Assembly (NCBI RefSeq): GCF_011075055.1
Contig: NC_058145.1
Location: forward strand, 8,589,228 to 8,653,227
DNA length: 64,000 bases
Reading direction: 5' to 3'
From: Mangifera indica
Taxonomy: Eukaryota > Streptophyta > Magnoliopsida > Sapindales > Anacardiaceae
Shown in pieces: positions 46,677-58,700 of the stretch. Made by a program: the position numbers and the translations under genes. The number at the start of each line of letters is the position of its first letter. Position 1 is the first letter of the stretch. The notes below the pieces were generated by a model. It did not search any database and had not been told where the DNA came from. It was given only the letters and a program-made list of their open reading frames with translations.

Positions 46677-49619
46677 TCACTTTCTACTGTTCAAAATCTT
46701 ATCAACTTGGTCAAAAGACAAGTGAGAAATTCCCAAAGAATGCAAGTATTTTGTTCTATTTTTATCGTTGCACAAAGCCACTTGCAACAGCTTTAATTCT
46801 TCCCCACTAAATTTTAACACCTTAAGAGTCTCTCTTATACGAGGAAAAAATGCCTCTGGGCGACAACAAAAATGTTTGAAAACAAAAAATAATGCCTGCG
46901 TATCAGCCTCAAACAGATTTATCCCATTGCTTGAAAACTGAATCTTACTTGTAAAAATAATGCTGCAGAAGATAAAATGGTCGAGCCCATCAGCAACACT
47001 TCGCCATAGATCTAAAAAGTCCTTTGGATTAAGACTAATCTTACAAGCATTAAGCTGTCTCCTCAAACCATCCAATGATTCAACAAAATCAACTGATGCA
47101 AATAAATCTGTCGCTACTAGGACTCTCTCCTTGGTAAATTCTTCTTGCTCTTGCTCAAAATGATTCTTATTTTGGATATACTCCCAGGAAAGTGTTTCAA
47201 ATTGACGAAGAAGGGCAGCAACTATCTCCATAAGCCAATTTTTCTCAAGCTCAAGCAAACTTTTGATTTCTTCCCCAAAGAAGTGGCTATTATCATATGT
47301 CACATAATTTTTTCTATGAATGTTGGAATCATTTTCAGCAGCAGTCATCTCCAAAAATCTTACATCATCACTCCATTCTCTCAATTTAGATTCAACATAA
47401 CTGGCAGCATTAATCGATCCGCATATTGTAATTAAGATTTCATCCTGAGGATTGTCAAGACGTGATTCAACACCCTTGCACCGAAACAACAATACATTGA
47501 GAAAATGCCAGAGGAATTTGGCTGCTGTTGACCTTATAAACTGAACACGTGGTAAAATGGCTGGAAAAGTTTGACATCGTTCGATCATTTCCCATGAAAA
47601 TTTAACAGCAGCTTCTGCTATGACTGGAGATCTATGTTGTTCTCTTGTAGAAAGTAAAAATTGTTCAGACTCCTCTTTATTAAGGTCAAAACAGCACATG
47701 TTATCAATTGACCATGCTCTTTCATCTTTAAGTTGTGCTTTTAGTTTTTTCCATGCATTCTTGAGCTCTATCTTTGCCCAAACATTGAGCCATTTTGGCC
47801 TGTCCGAAAATATCATTAACACTGATATACTTCTTGAAAGCCCTTCAAACATATCAGTGTCCTTCAAGAAGAGATAATTTTCTACATTTAAGAGTGATTG
47901 CATCTTTCTATCAAATGCAATAATAAGGTCTATCAGATGAAGCCATGAAGACATGACTTCTGCTCTCTCATGTTTCTCCTTGTATTTTTCATAAAGAGAA
48001 GGAAAAATGCTTTTTGTCAAAAAATTAGAAAGCACTTGTACCATTGCAGAAACCCAAGCTGCTTTAGCACCATAGCTTCGCAATCTTGCTTTATCGATTA
48101 AAGGACCCAAAACATCATCTACTCCCACAATTAAGTCTCTCGTGATTTTGTATGAAAGAGCAAAAATATATTCAGGCTGCTCAACCCATCTTAAGAAATG
48201 GTATTCTATTCGTGATGCAAAAGGAGATACCAGTTCATCAATGGCCCAAAGGTTAGCATCACAATCCTGTCCAAAAAGATTAAGCTGTCGCCTTTCCCTT
48301 CGTGTCTGCAGATGCTGCAAAGCACAGAGAGCTAGAGCACTATGACAGTAGGAATCCCTCTGGTTTCCTTGCATTGAAACTAGGGGGTTTGGAATGCCAT
48401 AGATATCTGCATTCCCACTTTCTGCTGTTATGAGTTTTGGTGGCCACCCTATAGAAGCAAGAAGATTGCGTTGTTCAGCAAACACTTGTGGCCGAAGAAC
48501 AACCAACGACTTATCTACTCTAATATCAACAGATTTCAAAAGATGGTGCCACTGGGGTTGGAATTTTGCAACACGAACCAGTACTTCTTCAATCTCATTA
48601 AGAACTTTTAAGGCTTTAAGTAACCTTTCCTTTTTTGGTTGAAAATCCTGCATTATAAGAAAGCATCAACATATATCTACATTTTTTTTTTTTTCCAAAG
48701 CCCAACTGTACTTTCACCCCATTGCAGCACACACGTTTAAAAGTAATATGTAAAGAACAAAGACGGAGTAGCTACTGCAGTTACCAATGAATTCGAAAGC
48801 CTCACTGAAAATATATTCCCGTTTGGGTGATTCACTGAACAGAAAGTTGCATCTTCAAGATCTCCAACCAGAGCTTCTAACTCTAGAGTAGTATCTGAAA
48901 CACACAAAGCTTAGAAAGGACCTAATACACTAAAACAAAAGAACATCTATACAAGAGCATAAGATCTGCAAGTACAAGTAACACAAGCACACAGACTATT
49001 GGCATACAAACTATAATAGTAAGCAAGATTCACATATTTGTAATTAAAAGTAACAGTTCTGCAAGAGAATTCATTCTAGAAATCATTCTTTATCCTCCAA
49101 TAAAACAAATTCACATTTTAGACTGCCGATCCAAATCAATAAAATAAATCATCTAAAAACTCTAAAAGAATCAACCCACCAACATATTTTTGAATATTCT
49201 GAATTCGCCGCAATTCTTCAGCAAATTGAGCCAACTCAAACAATATCTGCTGCATTTTCTTGGAACCAGCCCCATCTACAAAATTAAAAATTAAATATGA
49301 ACCCAAGAAATAGAAACAGCAGCTGCTAAAAAAGGCCAAGATAGAAGAAAAACTAACATTGAGACGATGCTAGCTTGAGTTTGAGTTTGTGAAGAGCGGT
49401 TTTGCCCGGAAATGAGCGAGAAATCCAAGAAACGGCGTGTTTTGAAAGATGGGTCTGGAGGGAAAAAAGATGTGTGTCCAAATCGGAGCAAGAGTTACTG
49501 AGTGAATTGAAAAGATGTGAAGAGGAAGTTAAATCTTCCAGGGTTTTAAAATGTTGATCTAGAAATCCAAGTGGGTACGCAGAGAGGTCAGAGTGTTTGG
49601 GCAAAACAAGAGGCTCCAT
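46677..49619 (-). CDS. MAG2L: RINT1-like protein, MAG2-like (DSL1 tethering complex), 4 exons, 812 residues
   Basis: Minus-strand exons 49358-49619, 49180-49275, 48785-48894 and 46677-48647 join in frame (2439 bp) with GT donors and AG acceptors. The large last exon starts with DFQPKKERLLKAL just after GCAG; the apparent methionine two codons earlier is intron sequence. Landmarks of the RINT1/TIP20 family include VDKSLVVLRPQV, SIGWPPKL, NPLVSMQGN, LWAIDELVSPF, EYIFALSYKITRD, KAAWVSAMVQVLSNFLTKSIFP, SSWLHLIDLIIAFDRKMQSL, FSDRPKWLNVWAKIEL and CCRPEAFFPRIRETL. The length matches Arabidopsis MAG2 and MAG2-like (about 800 residues); the wording favours MAG2-like. Known role of the family: a peripheral ER subunit that tethers Golgi-derived vesicles and is needed for export of storage-protein precursors. 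Its 5' flank is taken up by nested foldback MITEs starting 75 bp before the ATG. It converges on CDKC. Confidence 0.93.
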
Positions 49620-49694
49620 CACCAACTCTGCAACTTACATGATACTGGTCTAACTTCTAATTCTAGCTTTAATCAAAATTAAAAATGTTTTCTT

Positions 49695-51091
49695 CCCAAA
49701 TGACTAGGTCCCGCCCAAGGTTTTGATGAAATAAAGTGCAATCCTTCAAGTCTTCTGACCTGTCAACTGTCATTAACAGTAAATATAAATGTAAAATTAT
49801 TAATATATCTTTATTAATTTAAAAAAGGCCAAAAGACTTTTTTCCACCCAAAGTTTAGTATAAAAACAATCACACTCTTGAAGTTTCAAAAAACTAAATA
49901 CTCATTCGTCATCTAATTTTTATTAAAATTTAATGTTATATGTAATGATAAAACCCTTATTTTACCAGTAATATTAAAAAATATATAATTTTATCTAATT
50001 TCTCTCCTAAAATTTAAAAACTAACAACTTCATCAATGTTTAAACTTTTTTAGTTTTGAAAAGTGACTATTTTCTTTTCATACTTAGGGTTTTTTTTTCC
50101 TCTCTTTAGTCATCACTCCATCTTTGTTGACTCTCTTTTTGCACCTAGGTATCCTTTGTTTGGTCGTCTCTCACTGTTGGATGCATTCGACCGGCTTTCC
50201 CTACAACAAAGAGATGATGTCTTTTCATTGCGCAAGAGATTCATCTCTTTGTTACATGAAAAGCTGGTCGAACACATCTGACAGTGAGACATGACCAAAC
50301 AAAGGATATCTAGGTGGGAAGAAGAAGTTGTTGGAGACAAAGGGATGATCAGAGAGGGGAGAAAAAAAAATAAACCTTAAGTGTGGGGAGGGGGAGAATA
50401 GTCACTTGTTAAAACTGAAAAAGTTTAAACAGGATAAAGATGTTAGTTTTTAAAATCTAAGAGAAAATGAGATTAAATTATATGTTTTTTAATATTATTA
50501 TTAAATAACAGTTTTACCGTTACATATAATAGAAAATTTTAATAGAAGTTCGATGAGGGGATGGGTATTTGGGTTATTAAAACCCCATAGGTGTGAATTT
50601 GTCTTTGCACTAAACCTTAAGTGGGAATAAGTCTTTTGACTTTTAAAAAATTATTACTCAAACTATAAAAAAAAAATCAAAATTCTAACCTATTTTAAAA
50701 TGTTACTTTTTTTTTTTTCGGTGTAATATTATTTTGAAACTATTAATGGACATAAATTTTAAAAACACTCCAAACTATTTTTGAATTTTTGATCCCCCCA
50801 AAAATCGTCATCAACACTCCAAATAATTTAAAAAATTGTGGTTTCCCTGCAAAACTTTTGAAAAGGGAAAATAGAACAAATAATGAGAAAAACAAAAATA
50901 AAAAGAATAATGGAAAAATGAGAAAATTAGAAAATCGGGAGAAAAAGAGAAAATAAAAAGTATATGTAAAATAATATTTCTATCATTTTACTAAATGGAA
51001 GTGGATAATGGATGAAAATTTAAGTTTTAAAAAGTGACTGAGCAAAAATTTTTTATTTCAACAAACCTTGGGTGAAAAATGTCTTTCGGCC
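49695..51091. mobile_element. Foldback Mutator-type MITE, outer copy (split by the inner copy)
   Basis: The left end CCCAAATGACTAGGTCCCGC pairs with the right end ...TTGGGTGAAAAATGTCTTTCGGCC. Flanking 9-mers TGTTTTCTT (49686-49694) and TATTTTCTT (51092-51100) match at 8 of 9. The inner copy (49827-50641) separates its two arms. The arms are more eroded than the inner copy's, consistent with greater age. It occupies the immediate upstream region of MAG2L. Confidence 0.72.
49827..50641. mobile_element. Foldback Mutator-type MITE, inner copy (perfect 9-bp TSD)
   Basis: The perfect 9-bp repeat TTTAAAAAA lies at 49818-49826 and 50642-50650. It starts GGCCAAAAGACTTTTTTCCA and ends ...GGGAATAAGTCTTTTGACT. 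The interior is also foldback: GGTATCCTTTGTTTGGTC near 50150 faces GACCAAACAAAGGATATC near 50292, and AACAAAGAGATGA faces TCATCTCTTTGTT near 50210-50255. Small frames here (50063-50340) are mirror artefacts. Confidence 0.9.
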
Positions 51092-51296
51092 TATTTTCTT
51101 TATGACCTCTGTTGTTTGAGGCTTCAAATAACGGCTATCTATGATAAGATGTAATGTTCAAAAACAACACCATCATCTTAGCCTACAACTTCAAACATGA
51201 CTTTTAACACTGTTGATACCTTTTGGATTGTTAATCAGATTGAGCAGACCTGAAAACCATTGCTTGGCCCAAAAAACAAGTTTCAAATCAAAAAAT
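51092..51296 (+). repeat. Left copy of a direct repeat (partner at 62312-62470)
   Basis: From about 51136 the sequence CATCATCTTAGCCTACAACTT ... TGACTTTTAACACTGTTGAT ... GTTAATCAGATTGAGCAGACC ... AAGTTTCAAATCAAAAAA matches 62312-62470 in the same orientation. It breaks off at about 51296, where the hAT element begins. Confidence 0.75.
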
Positions 51297-54200
51297 ATTT
51301 GAGCATTGTGATCGTCCTGGCCATAGGTTGGTTGGGCCCGTGTAAATTTGGAAACGGAACCGTCAAAACCAGAACTGACCTGAATTAGAACTAGAATTGA
51401 AATCGAATTCTGATGGTTTGTTTAGGTTTTTCTTTTTTTTGAATTATCGAATTGTTGATTCATGATCGGTTCATGAACCAGTAATTAAACCATCAGTTCA
51501 CATATTCATAAACTAACGGTTTAATAATTTAATAAAAAAATTATTAATTTTAAATGAAAATAATTAATTTTTTATTTTTTAATTGAAAAAAATATAAATT
51601 TGCAGGAGACCATAACAGTCCCTTGCAAATTTTGCAAAGGTTGCTTTGTAGCGTTTGCAAAATATATGGCCATTAGGCTTATTAATTTTTAAAAATTTTT
51701 TTAATTGTTTCATTTTTTATATAAAATTTTATTTATAAACACTCACTCAATCTTTTAACTCTCTCATCTATTTATTCTCATTTTTTATTCTCTCAATTCT
51801 CAATACTCTCTCAATCTATCAATTAAATTCTCTCAAATTCAATTAAATTCTCCTTTTACTTTTATCAATTCCAATTTTAATTTCTATAATTTAATTATTA
51901 TTATCTTTTTATTATACAATTTTATAATTAATTTTAGAATTTATCTCTATAATTAATTTTATTTATTATCTATTATTTTTTTCTCATTATTTTTTATAAT
52001 TAATTATATAATTTATTTTACTTATTATAAAAAATGATAAATAGTGAAAATTCTTCATGTAATAAGAGATTTGGTCAATATTCATATATATCAAATGTGG
52101 ATGAAGATCAATTTGTAGAAGATTTTTAATACAAGAAAGTGGAAGTTAATTTGTGGAGATGGAGCAGTAGTAACAATAAGTGGAGATGAAACAATAACCA
52201 CAAAAAATTGTTACCTCTGATATTTTCAAAATTCATTTCAAGAAAATATAAAAAGAAGATGGTAATTTTAAAGTTACTTGCAATTATTGTTAGCAAATTT
52301 ATAAAGTCAAGCAAGAACGCAGATATGAGACATTCAAAAGGCACTTGGAGTCGAAACATCTAAAAAAAATTAAGTAAAATAGAGATCAAATACAAATAAC
52401 TGGGTATGGTTCTCCATATAAATCTCTATTCTTTTATAGTGATAATAAAAGTAAAGAATAATTTGTAAAAATGATAGCAATAGATCATTTAACATTTAGT
52501 TTTGGTAAAAATTTAAGTTTTAATAATTATTATAAAACTGCAGTAAATTTTACACATAAAACTATTTCTAAAAATACATTAAAAAGATCATTATTAGGTT
52601 TATATAAAAAACAAGAAAGGAATTAATTTAATTATTTACAAATTTAGATAGACATGTGTTTATATGTAATGATATTTAGAATAACTATTAGCAAATTCAC
52701 TCTTATATGAGTATAACTTGTCATTGGATAGTTCATAAATTTCAATTATAAAAAAGAATTTTAGCATTTAGGGTATTTAATGACCGGCGCATAGTCGATA
52801 ATATTTATAAAATAATTAAATAAATATTAGAAAAATATAGATTAGTTTTTAAAATATTTTCAATTTTATTTGATAATGCAGCTGCAAATGCGATCTCAAT
52901 TACTAATTTAACAAAAATTTACAAACTCAATAAAAGTGGTAGATTTTTTAATATTAGATTTGCATGTCATGTGTTAAATTTATGTATACTAAATGGGTTA
53001 AGAAATCTTAATAATTTTATTAGTTCAAGAAAAACAACCATTTCATTTTTATGAACACATCCCCAAACAATGAAAGAATGAGATAAATTTTATAAAATAT
53101 ATAATAGAGAATTAAAAGGTTTCTTAAAGGTATGCCAATTCGTTAGAATTCAACATATGAATTACTCAATAACTCTTTTCATTATAGAGACTTATTATAT
53201 ACAAATTTCATAAAATGTGTCACAAGTTACACTATATCTCTAATATTGAGATATTTGTAAGACAATTTTAGATGTTTTAAGAAATTTCAATAATGCAACT
53301 TATATTTTGAGTGTGGTTTATTATCCCACTGCTTATTTGTTTTTAAATGAAGCCCTTAATATTATTGAGATTTTACAAGAGGTCAAAAAAGATGTTATTT
53401 TAAAAGAAGCTATTTTTTAATGAAAACAAAATAGTTAAATTACTCTAAAGAAATTCCAGAAATTTTTCTTATTGTTTTTTTTTTAATCCTAGATTTAAAT
53501 TAGTGGTGTTACAGATTATTTAATATTATATTATAAATGCACACAATTAGATGAGGATAAAGTTAATATTTCATTAACTATAGCTATTATTATGAATTTA
53601 ATTAAAGAAATTTACATTGAATATTTATTAGTTTATGATAACTAAGGTGGTTCTTCTTCCTCTCTACCACTTATTGTCTCATCATCAACGTAAAATATTA
53701 GTTATGTGTATTATGATGCAAAGGGGCAAAAGACCAAGAGGAACATCAAACTTCACTTTGGAGCTTGAAATTTATCTAACTACTACTTTTGAGTTTGGTG
53801 ATAACAATATAAGTAAAGACTTTCTAGTTATAAAATGGTGAAGTCGCCATGCATCAACCTTTCCAACATTAGCAGTTATTATTAAACAAGTCTTAGTAAC
53901 ACCAACATTAACTGTCATAGTAGAATAAACTTTTAGTCAAAGAGGCAATATATTGGATGAGAGGCGATTAAGTTTGACTCCTGAATCTATTAAAGCCCAT
54001 GCATGTGTGAATGATTGGGCAAGAGCCGAATTATACCAAAAGATATAAAAATGGATTTCAATGAAGAACCCCTTAATTTAACTACAGATAGTTCAATGAT
54101 GGAAATCAGTAATTAAGAAAGCAGAGGTGCATGATAAGGTAAAAGGGTATCGCCGGCAATCAAGTACGCGAAGGTAAGAGAACTATGAAGGTTTTGATTT

Positions 54201-54440
54201 TTCTAAACCCCAATAAGATATGTAGGAAGCTTAATTGAAAAATTAAGTCTAAACTTTTTTTTTTAATTTTTTAATTTTAATTATTGTAGTTATTAATTAA
54301 AAAAATCAAAGTCATGAATCAGAACCGACAATTTAATATCAGTTTCAAACTGGGGCTATAAATCAAAATTGATGATTCAATGTCGGTCTTGAACTAGTTA
54401 CGAATCAACCTGTAATGGTTCTCGCAGGTTGTGTGTTTAT
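51297..54440 (+). mobile_element. Decayed hAT element
   Basis: The ends (51300-51420 and 54300-54440) share inverted, repeated motifs such as ACCGTC/AACCAGAACTGACC and GACATTG/TCGGTTCTGA, typical of hAT subterminal regions. Exact termini and the 8-bp target duplication could not be fixed. A transposase pseudogene occupies 52030-54070. Confidence 0.6.
52030..54070 (+). pseudogene. hAT transposase, zinc-finger BED / RICESLEEPER type (decayed)
   Basis: Several frames give the family order. First is a BED finger (FKVTCNYC ... RRYETFKRHLESKH, about 52270-52365), then TFSFGKNLSF. The catalytic region reads LAFRVFNDRRIVDNIYKII, FSILFDNAAANAISIT and RFACHVLNL (about 52760-52980). A C-terminal dimerisation block follows: YLTTTFEFGDNN, SRHASTFPTLAVI, VTPTLTVIVE-stop-TFSQRGNILDERRLSLTPES and AHACVNDWARAELYQ (about 53770-54040). 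There are many stops, so it is non-functional. Confidence 0.85.
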
Positions 54441-54469
54441 ATTAGAAAGTTACAAAATCATATACAAAG

Positions 54470-55330
54470 GCAGATTTTAAAGCTATGATAAGATTTATTG
54501 ATGTGATGGAACTTTAAGCCAAGGCCTACCTCAGTGAGGTGGGGTTTCATTGATGGAGCAAGACATATTTTTTAGAGCACCAGTATAATATAATGACAAC
54601 TAATATTGTAGAGTCATTTAATGCCTTTGTTAGAGCAATGCGCATCGAGTTCATTCAAGACGCTATAAAGCGATGATTTTACAAGAAGAGTATACAAGTA
54701 TGTACGGAGTTAATACTAATTATTTATTTGAGAATACTTTTTACCTTTATGCTTGTTTATTAACAGGCGTGTTGATGCTTTTTCAAATTACAGATGAATT
54801 CCTTAACTATGTTACACCATGAATAGACGAGAAGTTTGGCCCCCATGTGTTGAATACTGTGTGCTTGAAGTTTTGTCCAATTACAAATGTTCAGTATCAA
54901 GTTATAGATAGTGGTGGATACATGGGGATTGTGGACTTTCATGAAATGTCTTGTACGTGTTAGAAGTTTCAATTTTCACGTATTTTATACAAGCATATCA
55001 TTGTTGTTGCAAGACATATGAGACTTACAAATATGTATGCATGGCTGATCTTTTCTTCACCACCGATTACAATATATGTAAAACCTATCAATCCACTCGA
55101 GAACCAATCAGAATGGTTACATGCCCCCCGATGAAAGAGTTATCTTTTCTCCTGTTCTTAATTGTCGTCAATGAGGTAGCCCTTCAAATAGAAATAGACG
55201 TCTTTCTAAAAAGGAGATAATTACACCTAAGGTTGTAGTCGGTGTAATCAACCAAGGCATGTACAAACACAATGCAAAACTCAACACCAATTCCAAGCTC
55301 TGTCTTGCAGGGTTTATCTAGAAGAGATAA
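54470..55330 (+). pseudogene. MuDR-type transposase, C-terminal part with SWIM and CCHC fingers (decayed)
   Basis: Landmarks with stops and frame changes: EHQYNIMTTNIVESFNAFVR (the MTTN.ESFN motif after the catalytic core, near 54580-54630), VIDSGGYMGIVDFHEMSCTC followed by a KHIIVVARH block (SWIM finger CxC...CxH, with the second cysteine lost, about 54900-55015), and MYAWLIFSSPPITIYVKPINP. Then comes a knuckle-like CSRCNQPRHVQTQC (near 55235-55275). The catalytic core is absent. Confidence 0.78.
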
Positions 55331-55739
55331 AGGAAAGAGATATTCACAACCTTCTATTTAGTTTGATTAATATATGATTTATGTATTTGTTAAAATGAGA
55401 GGTAATCGATTTAGTATGAATAATGTTTTAATTATATAGTTGTTGGAATAAATATTATTTATGTAATTGTTAGAATGAACATTTTGTAGTTTGATTAATA
55501 TATGATTTACTTATATAGTTATTGGAATGAATATTATATCAATATTATTTATATTCCAAACATGTGTTCATTTTATTTAAGTTCAAATTCATACTTTATT
55601 AGGTAAGTTGCAATAAAATTGATAAAATTGAAAAAAAAAAAATGAATCAAACCCATAACCAATAAACCATCGTAAATACATATACACATAACAACTCAGA
55701 AATCATATTAATAAACAATGATAAATACAAATATACATT

Positions 55740-58700
55740 TGTGATCTATTTGATGTAGTGAAAATACAACTGTGAGGCTAAACACCGACTCATAAAAGGT
55801 AGACTAGTCGTGGGGAACATCCAGGCTCCGTGAAAGCGCTAGATACTCTATGAAGTGTAACATAAAAACATCACAATTATCGGACCCTTGCCCTATTAGG
55901 GGACACCCTCCACTTGACGCAATACAAAGTGATTACTTGTGGTGTAAACCTAAAGATGGCCCAAAAACTCGTCACCTCCAATAACGCTAGTATGAATGTC
56001 ATGTAGGGTCACATCCATCATGCGAGCCAATCTTGTCTACTTGTGTAAGCTATCTTAGAGTCGTATATGGTGATCGATCAATTACAAAAATCAAGGACTT
56101 GGATGATCCAATAGGCAAAATCTAAGTTTGTAGTGATGAAAACCTATAAACATTGAGAAATTATAATTGATACACATGTTGTACATAAGTTAATTCAAAG
56201 TAAATTATAATGTAAACACATATATACTATGCCCTATTGACCTTCCCCTATGGTTTGTAAGACAAACTGAGGGTGTAATTCACCTCTATCATCTTTGTGA
56301 ATAGCTGGGGCCACTCATACTCATCTGGTGGTATGGTACTCCAACTTTCATATGCTATTCCGATATGCCCTATGAAGAAGGTGTGGGTTGTCATTTAACT
56401 CTGTTGAACAATGACCTACTACTCATGTTGGTACCAACGTAATAGTGCCAAGAAAGAATCTACATGTTGAAATGGATATAGAACGTAAATTGTATTATGT
56501 TTTGATGAATATATAAAACATTTAACCAAATTCAATGGACATAAACCACCTACATTTTCAGTTAGCCACTCGAGTAACTCGACAACTGTGTGCCAAAAAG
56601 TCACTTTGGACTATGCTCCTGTATAATAAACCTAGTGGTTATTGCATGTTCTAGCTCCGGTGTACCACATGAGGAAAGATTCCTCACTTTTTGTAGTAGA
56701 GGATGGAATAGTTTGAATCTACCGTTTCGCCCTTAGTTTGATTGGATTTGTATATGAAATGCAAACGAACAGACCTTTTTGAATGACCCTACCATGAGTA
56801 GTCTGTACTAACTAAAAAATAACATAAAATTATTAATTTAATATTTCATCTTAATTTTAAAATATGATTAAATTGGTTAATGTTACCTTATCAATGTACA
56901 ATGGGAAAGGTTTAGTGGGGGAATTCTCTATTGTTGTCAAATGAACTATCTGCACCCTCGAGATGGAAAGAAAAAGTAGTTTTATATTATTAGTGATCAG
57001 TATATTTAAAAATATACAAATTATAATGGATATACCTTATCCTACTCTCCCCATGAAATAACCTCCAGTAATTTGTCCCCCTGTGAACTAATTTTAATAA
57101 CCCTTGTACTCGAGCTGGGGATCTCAGCAATTAACCATAACCGTTCATCCTGAAAAGAGGGAAAGACAATTTAAATATACATAATAATATTAATAACAAA
57201 TTGATCAATGGCATTTCATAAAAAATATGTTATCTTCACGATTGAGGAAGATGTACGGGGAAGAACTCTCAATCGATACTGCTTCATAGCTAGTACCCTA
57301 TATGAATTTTATAACAAATTGATAAATAACATTTCATAAAATATATAGTAACAATAATAAATTACAAACCTCATGTGGGGGAGGTGATGCAACTAAAGGG
57401 TAAATCGATACCCTTTTATGCCCAATACTCTATACGAATATATAAAACAAATTAATCAATAACAGTTAAAAAAAATAGTAGTAACAATAAATGACAAACC
57501 TCAGATAGGGGAGGTGATGTAATTGAAGGGCCAACCAATACCCCATTATAGCCAGCACCCTGTACAAATATATAAAACAAGTTGATCAATAACAATTCAA
57601 AAAAAAAATATAGTAACAACAATAAATGACAAATCTCAAATGGGAAAGGTGATGCAATTAAAGGGCCAACCGATACTCCCTTATGGCCAGTACCCTATAT
57701 GAATATATAAAACAAATTGATTAATAAAATAATAATAATAATAATAACAACAATAAATGACAAACCTTGGATGGAGGAGGTGATGCAACCGAAAGGCCAA
57801 CAGATAGCCCTTCATGGCTAGTACCTTGTACGAATAACAATAACAAATTGATCAATGATATTTCATATAAAATATAGTAGCAACATTTAATTACAAAACT
57901 TATGTGAGGGACATGATGGAATTAAAGGCCCAATGGGTGAGACCCTCCCAACAACATCGTAAGTACCCTGCACAAAGTTAATATATATGTTAGAGAAATA
58001 GGTAAATATAATTTATAAAAGGAATAAATAAGATGCGACTTTATCACCTGATCAATTGTAGTTGATTGTGTACGCATGATGATATCCTTTAAACGAGTCA
58101 TACAATCCTCTAATTGAGACATCTAAGAGGACATCTACTCTTGCTTGATAGACATCTTATCATAAAAGCAGAAAATCTCACGTAATATCACATTGCCCTA
58201 GTGAGCCAATGTAACATCTAAGGGGGATAGAATGGGTAATGCAATCAATAGACACTCATATATAGGGTGATCGATAATAGGGTTCTAAACCCATAAAAAT
58301 GTGTGGGCTTGGTGATTGGGGTCTCAATGACAAGATATGTAGTATGCTCAGTAATAAAGGCTTGAACATTGTCAAGTGTTTTAACTAACAACTTGTATGT
58401 CAATAGGTGGCATTGTCGAAGATGCTCTATCTTTTGTCAGAGAGGATGCCGAGGAAGATGAAAAGGATTGGAATCCAACATACCTATGTATGCAACAATG
58501 TCAATGTACCATGGTGTAGCCTCCTCAATTAGTGATGGTTGGAATGGGAAAATAATATCATCCTACTCATTCAGATATATAATTAAACCTATTTGCATTA
58601 ATAAATAAATCAATTAACTAATCAATTAACAATTACATACCTTATCATTAGTGAATACAGTTCTCATATGACTCCAATCAAGAACATCTCGTGTATGCCA

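Noticed and set aside
48648..48653. Methionine start for the 658-residue frame of MAG2L
   Set aside because: The ATGCAG there is the end of an intron (acceptor AG at 48648-48649); three upstream exons join in frame and supply the family N-terminus.
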